A DNA stretch of 42,639 bases from Chryseobacterium taeanense (lineage in GTDB: Bacteria; Bacteroidota; Bacteroidia; Flavobacteriales; Weeksellaceae). This document shows, one piece after another, positions 1 through 7,155 of this stretch. The translations under genes were made by a program, and so were the position numbers. Below the pieces are notes generated by a model. It had not been told where the DNA came from, ran no database searches, and worked only from the letters and a program-made list of their open reading frames with translations. The stretch spans positions 1 through 42,639 of the forward strand of contig NZ_FNDW01000016.1 in assembly GCF_900099685.1 (NCBI RefSeq). The letters run 5' to 3'. The first letter of the stretch is position 1. Each line of letters begins with the position of its first letter.

Positions 1-8
1 TAAATCAA

Positions 9-42
9 AAAACACCTGCAAAAAAGTTTTTGCAAGTGTTTA
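9..42. terminator. Hairpin terminator, probably bidirectional
   Basis: Arms AACACCTGCAAAAA and TTTTTGCAAGTGTT pair with one G-U or mismatch. On the minus strand the hairpin is followed by a T run. It could end the minus-strand DUF1349 gene, whose stop is about 75 bases away, and also a plus-strand gene lying before the window. Confidence 0.6.
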
Positions 43-117
43 ATTAATTATTTTTATCTAACAAATCTGTATCGATTTTTTAGGACTAGTCAATATATAT
101 TGAGTTTTTAATTGAAA

Positions 118-765
118 TTAGTTGTTGTTTTTAAGCCATTTCAGACGGCGTTCATCGGGTAAATGTTTTACTTCAAAATTTTCAAAAGTAGCATTGAATC
201 CGTCACCGTCCGGGCAGGCCGCCATAAGACCCACCATGACAGGAGAATTATCCTGAAGATGAGCGTTACGCATCATGGTATAGTTTTTATCGTCAAAAGA
301 ATAGAATATTTCCACGGCATCAAGTCTTCTTACGGCTTTTACCCAGATATCAGAAGGAGTCTTATCCAGTGTGATTACGCTCCAGTCACTGGTTGTATGT
401 GTAACTACTGTGCTGAGATTGTATTTTCCGTCGACAAATTCAATTCCGGCTTTGATGTAGTTTTCCTTATCGATCCTCAGCATAAGACCTGTCTGATCGA
501 ATCTCGTTTTGTAATTTCCCTTGATTTTAACTTTTGCTTCAAACTCGCCGCCATATACATTATATAAAAAGGGCGCATCATCAACTGTAAAGCCATAATG
601 TGATATTCTCCAATAATCACTTTGCGGTGTGACAAACATCTTCAGACTGTTATTCTTAATTTCCCATTTTGAGGGTTCGTTGAACCACGTCATCTTTTCT
701 AATGTCTGTGCAAAGCTTTTACTGATTATTCCTAATACACAAAAACTTAAAAATATTCTCTTCAT
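118..765 (-). CDS. Secreted DUF1349-family protein (concanavalin A-like fold)
   Basis: A protein of about 215 residues. It begins with a typical signal peptide (MKRIFLSFCVLGIISKSFAQ), followed by a beta-rich domain with the DUF1349 pattern: KIKGNYKTRFDQTGLMLRID, then VVTHTTSDWS and a C-terminal VGLMAACPDGDGF. DUF1349 proteins resemble the laminin-G/concanavalin A sandwich and may bind or process carbohydrate; no catalytic role can be assigned here. An in-frame Met lies further upstream at 840, but it is excluded because a good -7 promoter element sits at 810-817, inside that extension. The start at 765 also has an AGGTGG Shine-Dalgarno-like stretch. The gene is divergent from the LuxR-type regulator at 861, which might control it, but nothing in the sequence shows that. 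Confidence 0.8.
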   Translation of the reverse strand: MKRIFLSFCVLGIISKSFAQTLEKMTWFNEPSKWEIKNNSLKMFVTPQSDYWRISHYGFTVDDAPFLYNVYGGEFEAKVKIKGNYKTRFDQTGLMLRIDKENYIKAGIEFVDGKYNLSTVVTHTTSDWSVITLDKTPSDIWVKAVRRLDAVEIFYSFDDKNYTMMRNAHLQDNSPVMVGLMAACPDGDGFNATFENFEVKHLPDERRLKWLKNNN

Positions 766-809
766 TTTATTTCCACCTAAATACGGTCGTTTAATTATTG
801 TTAATTTAG

Positions 810-840
810 CAAAAGTATTATTAAACATTTTTTCGTCCAA
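810..840 (-). promoter_or_regulatory. Bacteroidota-type promoter of the DUF1349 gene
   Basis: Read on the minus strand: TTG, 20 bases, then TACTTTTG. This fits the Bacteroidota consensus TTG-N19/20-TAnnTTTG. It lies about 45 bases before the ATG at 765 and settles the start codon. Confidence 0.65.
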
Positions 841-860
841 TACTGAAAAATAACCATTTT

Positions 861-1613
861 ATGGAAATTGTAAAAAAACTGAATAAAGCTTTGCTTCATA
901 ACAAACCTGATGGCAGATGTCTTCTGAATATCGAAGATTTTAAAAATATTGCAGAAGCTTATACCGGAACGGAAAATTGTATTGCAGTGCTTAGCGATAT
1001 GCAGTATGATAAAAGCTATATATTCAGCTCAAAAACATCTTTAGAATTAGGATTAAACTTTCACGATTATCCTGTGACTATTGACTCGATATGGGAAGAG
1101 GAAATGCTGAAAAAAATTCATCCGGACGACAGAATGAAAAAATATGTTCATGAGCTAAGATTTTTCAGATTTTTAGAATCTGTGAATATTGAAAATCGTT
1201 CTGAATTCAGTGTATTTTCAAAAATCAGAATGGAGGATAAAAAAGGAATCTATCAGTGGATAAGACATAGGATGTTCTATTTTTTTTCGCCATACAACCG
1301 GAAACTGAGATTTGCTCTGTGTTTATATGATATTGAATGGGATCAGTCAGCATTATCTTCCAGATTTTTAATAATTAATACTGTAAAAGGTAAAGTGGCT
1401 TTTGAAGACAAAATGGATTATAATAATATTCTTTCTTCGCGGGAAATGGAAATTCTTAAACAGATAGGCGAGGGACTTACCAGTAAAGAAATCGCTGATG
1501 TATTATCAATAAGCATTCATACTGTAAACAGACATCGCCAAAACATCCTGGAAAAACTGAAAGTAAAAAACTCTGTAAGTGCTTTCAATGAAGTAATGGA
1601 TAAATTTCTTTAA
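861..1613 (+). CDS. LuxR-family helix-turn-helix regulator with PAS-like N-terminus
   Basis: 250 residues. The C-terminal 60 residues (about 190-248) form a GerE/LuxR DNA-binding domain: LSSREMEILKQIGEGLTSKE, ADVLSISIHTVNRHRQNILE, KLKVKN. The middle (about 50-165) looks like a PAS-type sensory fold (IHPDDRMKKYVHE, then FSVFSKIRMEDKKGIYQWIR), a layout common in flavobacterial single-component regulators. There is no receiver domain with a phospho-acceptor Asp, so it is probably not a classical response regulator. It is divergent from the DUF1349 gene with about 95 bases between the starts. The ligand and the targets are unknown. Confidence 0.85.
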   Translation: MEIVKKLNKALLHNKPDGRCLLNIEDFKNIAEAYTGTENCIAVLSDMQYDKSYIFSSKTSLELGLNFHDYPVTIDSIWEEEMLKKIHPDDRMKKYVHELRFFRFLESVNIENRSEFSVFSKIRMEDKKGIYQWIRHRMFYFFSPYNRKLRFALCLYDIEWDQSALSSRFLIINTVKGKVAFEDKMDYNNILSSREMEILKQIGEGLTSKEIADVLSISIHTVNRHRQNILEKLKVKNSVSAFNEVMDKFL

Positions 1614-1793
1614 AAAATTTATTCATAACCATATAATAGCTTTTTTGAATTGAAATTTTATATTTTGATTTATTAATGATATTTATTTAAAAATATTGAG
1701 AATATGAAATTTTTTTAAGACTATTTAATAAAAAATATTCTGAGAATAGTAAAATTTAATATGTATTCAAAACAATTTTATATAAATAATTCC

Positions 1794-1801
1794 TATATTT
1801 G
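1794..1801 (+). promoter_or_regulatory. -7 promoter element before the oxoamine synthase gene
   Basis: TATATTTG matches TAnnTTTG exactly. It lies 26 bases before the ATG at 1827, so the in-frame ATG at 1761 is upstream of the likely transcript start. No clear TTG at -33 is visible. Confidence 0.55.
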
Positions 1802-1826
1802 TTATATAACAACTAACACTTATAGG

Positions 1827-3086
1827 ATGAATATTAACTTCTCAACAGCAACTTTTAAGGATTTTGAGAATATTCCCGGATTTGATATGATGGAACGTGC
1901 GGATATTTACTACGATTTCCTTGAATATATGAAAACAAATGGTCATCGATACAGGCTACAGAATAATACAGGATGTAGCTCCGTAATGAATGTCGGTACG
2001 CAAGATGACGGAATAAAAGAAATGGTGAGTTTTGTCACCAGTGATTATTTAGGACTTACACAACATTTAAAAGTAAAAGAAGCTGCAATAGAGGGGATTA
2101 GAAAGTACGGTACAGGCTCTGCAGCAACACCGCTTATAGGCGGGTATTATTCCTACCACAATGATCTTGAATCAAAAATTGCTGGTTTTTTCGGACGTTC
2201 TGCGGATGAAGCTGTAACATTCACTACAGGATATACAGCCAATAGTGCCACACTTCAGATATTACTCCAGAAAGAAGATATTGCAATTGTTGATATGGCA
2301 GTGCATGCAAGTGTTTATGAAGGATGTATACTTACAAACAGAAAAACATTTCCTCATAATAACCTGGAAGCCCTTGAGCAGATTTTGAAACTTTCTAAAA
2401 ATCAGTTTCGTACAAAATTAGTAGTAATTGATGGTGTTTATTCGCAGGATGGAGATACTGCACCAATTGAAGAAATTTATAATTTAGTAAAAAAATATGA
2501 TGCCTACCTGATGGTTGATGACGTACATGGAGTAGGGATTTTAGGGAAAACAGGAAGAGGGACTATTGAAGATACAGGATTACTGGATAAGATTGATATT
2601 ATAACCGGAACCTTCAGTAAAACGTTTGGTAATCTGGGTGGATATGTAATAGCAAGTAAAAAACTTACAAATTTTATCAGATTTCAGTCGCGTCAGCAGA
2701 TATTTTCTGCTACTATTCCTCCGGGAACGGCTGCAGGAATTATCAAGGCAATTGATTTAATAGATGAAGAACCACATTTGCGTACCAAACTATGGGATAA
2801 TATAAATTATTTTAAAAAAGGTCTTAATGATTTGAAACTGGATACCGGAACTACTTGTTCTGCAGTTATACCCGTTAAAATCGGAGATATTCACACTACT
2901 ATGGATGTAGGCAAAATGCTTTTAGACAGAGGAGTCTATACAAACCCAATTATGTACCCTGCCGTAGCAAGAAAAGATGCACGTATCAGGATGAGTATGA
3001 CGGCTTCACATGAGCGTGAACATCTCGACAAAACACTCAATGCATTTGAGGATATCAATAAAAAGTTGCATATTGCGAAAAAATAA
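1827..3086 (+). CDS. PLP-dependent alpha-oxoamine synthase (serine palmitoyltransferase / cysteate acyltransferase type)
   Basis: 419 residues, fold-type I aminotransferase. The active-site residues of the alpha-oxoamine synthase family are visible: His160 (AVHASVYEG, stacks on PLP), Asp231 and His234 (VDDVHGVG), the Schiff-base Lys265 (TGTFSKTFGNLGG), and the C-terminal RIRMSMTASHE. These positions nearly coincide with those known for bacterial serine palmitoyltransferase (about 420 residues, Lys265). The family condenses an amino acid with an acyl-CoA or acyl-ACP thioester, releasing CO2. In Bacteroidota the likely products are 3-ketosphinganine (from serine) or the precursor of capnine sulfonolipids (from cysteate). 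The sequence does not by itself decide the amino acid substrate. A TetR regulator follows after only 6 bases, so the two probably form an operon. Confidence 0.85.
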   Translation: MNINFSTATFKDFENIPGFDMMERADIYYDFLEYMKTNGHRYRLQNNTGCSSVMNVGTQDDGIKEMVSFVTSDYLGLTQHLKVKEAAIEGIRKYGTGSAATPLIGGYYSYHNDLESKIAGFFGRSADEAVTFTTGYTANSATLQILLQKEDIAIVDMAVHASVYEGCILTNRKTFPHNNLEALEQILKLSKNQFRTKLVVIDGVYSQDGDTAPIEEIYNLVKKYDAYLMVDDVHGVGILGKTGRGTIEDTGLLDKIDIITGTFSKTFGNLGGYVIASKKLTNFIRFQSRQQIFSATIPPGTAAGIIKAIDLIDEEPHLRTKLWDNINYFKKGLNDLKLDTGTTCSAVIPVKIGDIHTTMDVGKMLLDRGVYTNPIMYPAVARKDARIRMSMTASHEREHLDKTLNAFEDINKKLHIAKK

Positions 3087-3092
3087 TAACAA

Positions 3093-3722
3093 ATGGCTAG
3101 AAAAGTTGTCCAAGGCCCTATCAGGGACAAAGAAAAAACAAAACAAAAACTGTTGGGCGCAGTAGGGAAAATTTTAAGAACAAAAGGTTATGCAGGTCTG
3201 AAAGTCAGTAAGATAGCTGCAGTAGCCGGATTTGATAAAAAATTAATTTATGAATATTTCGGAAGTACCGAGAAGCTGATTGACGAATACGTAAAAACTC
3301 AGGATTACTGGAGCCGGATGAATCAAAACAATATGGAAGTTGATATTTCTGATGGTGGAAGAGAACTTTCTAAAATGGCGATTCTCAATCAGTATGATTA
3401 TATTAAGAAAAATAAGGAACTTCAGAAAATTATTCTTTGGGGACTTTCAGAAAGCAAACCTATTCTTAAGAAGATTGCTGATGAAAGAGAACAGATGGGC
3501 GAGCTGCTTTTCAGTAATATTGTAGATCCATATTTTGAAGAAAAATCTACAAGATATCGTGCCATTGCAGCAATCCTTGTATCGGGAGCTTATTATCTGA
3601 ACCTTTATACGGCGCATAATGCAAGCACATTTTGCGGAATCGATCTGAAGACCGATGAAGGACGACACGAAATCGAAAAAGCTATTGCCGAAATCATTGA
3701 TTTCGCATACGATGAAAAATAA
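3093..3722 (+). CDS. TetR/AcrR-family transcriptional regulator
   Basis: 209 residues. The N-terminal helix-turn-helix (about 13-62) has the usual TetR pattern: KTKQKLLGAVGKILRTKGY, LKVSKIAAVAGFDKKLIYEY, FGSTEKLIDEYV. The remaining ~145 residues are helical and would bind an effector. It starts 6 bases after the stop of the oxoamine synthase gene, which suggests cotranscription and control of that lipid step, perhaps with an acyl-CoA as signal; the signal is a guess. Many fatty-acid and lipid genes are controlled by TetR proteins, which fits. Confidence 0.85.
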   Translation: MARKVVQGPIRDKEKTKQKLLGAVGKILRTKGYAGLKVSKIAAVAGFDKKLIYEYFGSTEKLIDEYVKTQDYWSRMNQNNMEVDISDGGRELSKMAILNQYDYIKKNKELQKIILWGLSESKPILKKIADEREQMGELLFSNIVDPYFEEKSTRYRAIAAILVSGAYYLNLYTAHNASTFCGIDLKTDEGRHEIEKAIAEIIDFAYDEK

Positions 3723-3809
3723 TGATGAGAAGAAATTTTCCTATTGACCAATAATAAGTTTTTGTGGATAATTTGAAATTTAAAATTTTCAAATTACAAC
3801 TATATTTCT

Positions 3810-3817
3810 TACTTTTG
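3810..3817 (+). promoter_or_regulatory. -7 promoter element directly before dnaX
   Basis: TACTTTTG matches TAnnTTTG exactly and ends only 4 bases before the ATG at 3822. If it is used, transcription starts at or within a base or two of the start codon, giving a leaderless or nearly leaderless message. Confidence 0.5.
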
Positions 3818-3821
3818 GCCA

Positions 3822-5527
3822 ATGGAAAATTTTATTGTATCTGCACGAAAGTATCGTCCACAGCAATTTGATACTGTTGTCGGACAATCGCACATTACGG
3901 ATACTCTAGAACATGCAATCGAAGAAAATCAGCTTGCTCAGGCTTTATTGTTCTGTGGGCCGAGGGGAGTAGGAAAGACTACCTGTGCAAGAATTCTTGC
4001 AAGAAAAATCAACGAAAAGGATGGATCTGTTTCAGATGACGGATTTGCTTATAACATTTATGAGCTGGATGCAGCATCAAACAACTCTGTTGATGATATC
4101 AGAGAACTTATCGACCAGGTGCGTTTTGCTCCACAAGTCGGTAAATATAAAGTCTATATCATCGATGAGGTACATATGCTGTCTTCTGCAGCTTTCAACG
4201 CTTTTCTAAAAACTCTTGAAGAACCGCCTGCTCATGCTATTTTTATCTTGGCAACAACCGAAAAGCATAAAATTATTCCCACCATTCTATCACGTTGTCA
4301 AATCTACGACTTCAAACGAATCACTATCGAAGATATTAAGGGACACCTCAGAAGTATCGCCCAGAAAGAGAGCATCCAATATGAAGATGATGCCTTGTAT
4401 CTTATTGCTCAGAAAGCTGATGGTGCCTTAAGAGATGCGTTGTCTATTTTCGACAGGCTTTCTACTTTTTCACAGAAAAATATTACTTTGGCCAAAGCTG
4501 CTGAAGTACTTAATATTCTTGATTACGATCAATATCTGAAAATTGTGGATCTTGCCAAAGAAGGTAATATTCCTGAAGTACTCGCTGCTTTCAATGATAT
4601 CGTAAAAAAAGGTTTTGATCCTCATATTTTTATTGCAGGATTGGGAAATCATTTCAGAGATCTGATGATGGCTCAGAACTCATCTACAATTGACCTGATT
4701 GAAGTTGGTGAGCAAACAAAAACCAAATTTGTACAGCAGGCTCAGAACTGGAATGCACAACAGCTGATCGATGCTATAGAAATCTGTAATCATGCAGATA
4801 TCAATTATAAAAATTCAAAGAATCCAAGGCTTACTGTGGAAATAGCTTTGATGCAAATTTCTTCTCTTACAGCCAACGCAGATATTTCTAAAAAAAAAAG
4901 TTTATAATATTAGCGCCGTTTCTCAGTGAAAAACAGGAGGTAAAAATTCCTGAAAAAAGTGTTGAGAAAAGAGAAGTGAAAGTTAGCCAACCACAAATCG
5001 TGGATCTGGATACTCCTCAAGAGGCTGAAATTAAAAAAACAACCAAACCTCTTACAAAACAGGTAATATCTACAGGCTTCAGTATCAATGCTCTTCTAAA
5101 CAAAGAAGAAAAAACTGAAGATGAGGAAGAAAAAACAACTGTAAAAGCAGATAATCTTCCCCAAAACCATTTTACCGAAACAGATCTTCAGGCAGAATGG
5201 AGTTTACTGTTAAAACAACTTCAGAAGAAAGATACTTTTGTATTCAATGCTATTAAATCGTTTAAAATAATCAAATCAGGTGAAAATCAGATTACTGTTT
5301 TGTTTCCTTCAGATTCTGCAAAATCAGAGTTTGATAAAGTGAGCAGGGAATTTTTCAATCATTTTAAAACCAAAGTACACAATTTTTCTATTGAAATAGT
5401 CTACAAGAGAGACGTAGAAAATCTAAAGATTGAAGTGATGACCAAACGTAAAATCTTTGAAAAGTTTGTACAGAAAAATCCTCTTTTAAAAGATCTTGAT
5501 GATTTAATGAGATTTGATCTTACGTAA
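3822..5527 (+). CDS. dnaX: DNA polymerase III subunits gamma and tau, reading frame interrupted by a -1 shift at A10
   Basis: The clamp-loader ATPase. The 0-frame part (3822-4907, 361 residues) has Walker A GPRGVGKT (46-53), Walker B IIDEVH (114-118), the sensor-1 and SRC motif TEKHKIIPTILSRC (to 159), and the collar domain III ending near residue 355. The frame then closes after KKKSL. A second open frame, reading from the A run at 4890-4899 to 5527, continues in the -1 frame with a linker and a tau-type C-terminal domain (about residues 430-568), typical of flavobacterial DnaX. A -1 shift, or one extra A in the RNA, joins them into about 568 residues. The break lies exactly after domain III, where E. 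coli separates gamma from tau. The four zinc-binding cysteines usual after Walker A are absent (INEKDGSVSDDGFAYNIYEL). An assembly error in the homopolymer remains possible. Confidence 0.85.
4890..4900 (+). other. A10-G slippery site in dnaX
   Basis: Ten consecutive A then G. In the 0 frame it reads AAA AAA AAA AGT TTA TAA, ending the short product. Slipping back one base gives AAA AAA AAA AAG TTT and enters the tau frame, which is closed just upstream by TAA at 4889-4891. The run suits both ribosomal -1 slippage and polymerase slippage. I see no strong Shine-Dalgarno-like stimulator upstream, and only weak hairpins downstream such as CAGGA/TCCTG around 4933-4951. Confidence 0.6.
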
Positions 5528-5594
5528 AAATAAATCCTCATTTAAAGGAAAATATATTTTCAAAATCCTGCATACCATATTTAAATAAATTTTA

Positions 5595-5602
5595 TATATT
5601 TG
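5595..5602 (+). promoter_or_regulatory. -7 promoter element of the aromatic leader
   Basis: TATATTTG, an exact TAnnTTTG match, about 150 bases before the leader peptide and 370 before the DAHP synthase ATG. No other exact match lies closer to the gene, so the leader is probably transcribed. No clear -33 TTG was found. Confidence 0.5.
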
Positions 5603-5754
5603 CTAAATAATTGCAGAGAAAATAATTTTTCACAAAGGCAATTTATACAGAAAAGCTTATCAACAGAAGATTGAAAGTGAGAAATTTATTGAAATCATAT
5701 CAATTTGTTTTTACACCCGCTACATATTTTAGCGGCTATTTTAGCTTTTCTTCA

Positions 5755-5808
5755 ATGTATTTTAGAAGTTCAGGAAGATATTATCGATTTTACTATTGGT
5801 ATTGTTAA
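5755..5808 (+). CDS. Putative aromatic leader peptide (17 residues)
   Basis: Reads MYFRSSGRYYRFYYWYC then TAA. Nine of 17 residues are aromatic (six Tyr, two Phe, one Trp), including the run F-Y-Y-W-Y just before the stop. This is the hallmark of leader peptides such as PheL or the pheST leader, where ribosome stalling senses charged tRNA. It lies 161 bases before a DAHP synthase/chorismate mutase gene, the committed step to Tyr, Phe and Trp. There is no Shine-Dalgarno sequence, as is common in Bacteroidota. The frame is also open upstream (from GTG at 5677) and stays rich in Phe and Tyr, so the peptide could be longer. Confidence 0.6.
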   Translation: MYFRSSGRYYRFYYWYC

Positions 5809-5817
5809 CTGAATTTC

Positions 5818-5856
5818 TTTCCAAAAAATAACAGGAAACCCGATTCTTCGGTCCTG
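5818..5856 (+). promoter_or_regulatory. Mutually exclusive hairpins after the aromatic leader peptide
   Basis: Structure A: CAGGA, bulge AAC, CCGA, loop TTCT, TCGG, TCCTG (5832-5856), nine base pairs. Structure B: TTTCC (5818-5822) with GGAAA (5834-5838), which uses part of the first arm of A. A ribosome that reaches the stop at 5806-5808 would cover TTTCC and favour A. One stalled on the aromatic codons would leave TTTCC free and favour B. Structure A is not followed directly by a T run, so it may act through the weaker hairpin at 5860-5890. Confidence 0.45.
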
Positions 5857-5897
5857 ATTCCATTAATTAAAATTTTTAACGGCATTTTTTAGAAAGA

Positions 5898-5918
5898 ATT
5901 ATAAAGTGACTTTATAAT
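5898..5918 (+). promoter_or_regulatory. Perfect 21-base inverted repeat before DAHP synthase
   Basis: ATTATAAAGT, one base G, ACTTTATAAT: ten-base arms without mismatch, 51 bases before the ATG at 5970. It could be an operator for a dimeric regulator or an RNA hairpin (eight pairs, loop GTGAC). Confidence 0.5.
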
Positions 5919-5969
5919 GAGATTTCTATGGATTTATATTAACAAAAAAGAATAAAAGAATTAACAATA

Positions 5970-7049
5970 ATGAATTTAAGAGAATTACAGAACGACTGGA
6001 TCAATGCTTTCTCGCAACCTATGATGATTGCTGGGCCATGTAGTGCAGAAAGTGAATTCCAGATGTTGGAAACAGCCAGAAGAATTAAAGAAACCAATGC
6101 AAATGTGCCGATTTTCAGAGCAGGAATCTGGAAGCCACGTACCAAACCGAATGGATTTGAAGGGGTAGGAGTAATCGGTTTGAACTGGTTAAAAAAAGTA
6201 AAAGAAGAATACGGATTTAAAACAGCTACTGAAGTTGCAAACGCCCACCACGTTTTTGCAGCTCTTGAGGCAGATGTTGATATCCTCTGGATCGGAGCGC
6301 GCTCTACGGTAAATCCGTTCACTGTTCAGGAAATTGCGATGGCATTGCGGGGAACCGATAAAATCGTACTTGTGAAAAATCCTGTAAATCCGGATCTTGC
6401 TTTATGGATCGGTGCTTTGGAAAGGCTCTTAGGTCAGGGTATTAAAAATCTTGGAGTGATACACAGAGGGTTTTCAACTTACCAGAAAACAAAATACAGA
6501 AATAATCCAAACTGGCAGATTGCTTTAGATTTTAAAAGTCAGTTTCCCAATATTCCTATGTTGATCGATCCTTCGCATATTTGTGGAAACAGAACAGGTT
6601 TGGCTGATATCACACAGGAAGCGTTGAATGTTGGTTATCAGGGAGCTATTATTGAAACCCATGCAAATCCTGACGAGGCATGGAGTGATGCATCTCAACA
6701 GATTACACCGGAAGTTTTGGCAGAACTTATTGCCAATCTTAAAGTAAGAAGCACTGACTTAGCAGGTTTTGAAGGAGACATGGGAAGACATAGAACCTTA
6801 ATTTCCGACATCGATTTTCAACTGATTGAATTGCTTTCCCAGCGAATGAAAATTTCAGAGAAAATAGGTAAGCTTAAAAAAGAGAATGATATTGCGATTT
6901 TTCAGCCGGAGCGCTGGAAAGTAATCACGGAATATGCTACACAAAAAGCTGTAGAAACAGGCATGTCTAAAGAATTTATCGAGAAGGTATTTAAAGCTAT
7001 TCATGAAGAATCGATAGAGGTTCAGAATAGTATTATGATTGACAGATAA
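5970..7049 (+). CDS. Bifunctional DAHP synthase / chorismate mutase (type II)
   Basis: 359 residues. The N-terminal part (about 1-265) is a KDO8PS-like DAHP synthase: IAGPCSAES (20-28), AGIWKPRTKPNGFEG (51 on), the metal and substrate motifs LVKNP and DPSHICGNR. It condenses phosphoenolpyruvate with erythrose 4-phosphate, the first step of the shikimate pathway. The C-terminal part (about 275-355) is an AroQ-type chorismate mutase: ISDIDFQLIELLSQRMKISE, KIGKLKKEN, IFQPERW. This converts chorismate to prephenate for Phe and Tyr. The fusion is usual in Bacteroidota, and the mutase domain often gives feedback control. The long leader in front, with an aromatic reading frame, suggests control by aromatic amino acid supply. 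Confidence 0.93.
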   Translation: MNLRELQNDWINAFSQPMMIAGPCSAESEFQMLETARRIKETNANVPIFRAGIWKPRTKPNGFEGVGVIGLNWLKKVKEEYGFKTATEVANAHHVFAALEADVDILWIGARSTVNPFTVQEIAMALRGTDKIVLVKNPVNPDLALWIGALERLLGQGIKNLGVIHRGFSTYQKTKYRNNPNWQIALDFKSQFPNIPMLIDPSHICGNRTGLADITQEALNVGYQGAIIETHANPDEAWSDASQQITPEVLAELIANLKVRSTDLAGFEGDMGRHRTLISDIDFQLIELLSQRMKISEKIGKLKKENDIAIFQPERWKVITEYATQKAVETGMSKEFIEKVFKAIHEESIEVQNSIMIDR

Positions 7050-7071
7050 ATTATTTACAGATAATATAATA

Positions 7072-7126
7072 AGGGCTTAGATTTCGGGAAAGAATGCAAA
7101 ATATTTTAACCTGAATTCTAAGCCCT
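7072..7126 (+). terminator. Large inverted repeat between DAHP synthase and rsgA
   Basis: Arms of 17 bases (7072-7088 and 7110-7126; outer part AGGGCTTAGA/TCTAAGCCCT) with two mismatches and a 21-base loop. It lies after the DAHP synthase stop and directly before the rsgA promoter. It probably ends the upstream transcript, although the T run after it is weak. Confidence 0.5.
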
Positions 7127-7133
7127 AATTTCT

Positions 7134-7141
7134 TATATTTG
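7134..7141 (+). promoter_or_regulatory. -7 promoter element of rsgA
   Basis: TATATTTG, exact TAnnTTTG match, 14 bases before the ATG at 7156. Confidence 0.55.
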
Positions 7142-7155
7142 CATTAAGTTAAAAT

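Larger units (their letters stand above)
5528..5969 (+). promoter_or_regulatory. Long 5' leader of the DAHP synthase gene (attenuator-like)
   Basis: 442 bases without an annotated gene. It contains, in order: an exact -7 promoter element at 5595-5602; a hairpin CCGCTA/TAGCGG at 5717-5735; an aromatic-rich 17-codon frame at 5755-5808; overlapping hairpins at 5818-5856; an AT-rich hairpin CCATTAA/TTAACGG at 5860-5882 followed by six T at 5885-5890; and a perfect 21-base palindrome at 5898-5918. The arrangement resembles a transcription attenuator controlled by translation of the leader peptide. Confidence 0.6.

Noticed and set aside
1614..1793. Hidden gene between the LuxR regulator and the oxoamine synthase
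   Set aside because: Very AT-rich, stops in all frames, no start with a plausible frame.
5939..6322. 127-codon minus-strand frame opposite DAHP synthase
   Set aside because: Antisense shadow; covers the conserved PEP-binding region of the plus-strand enzyme.
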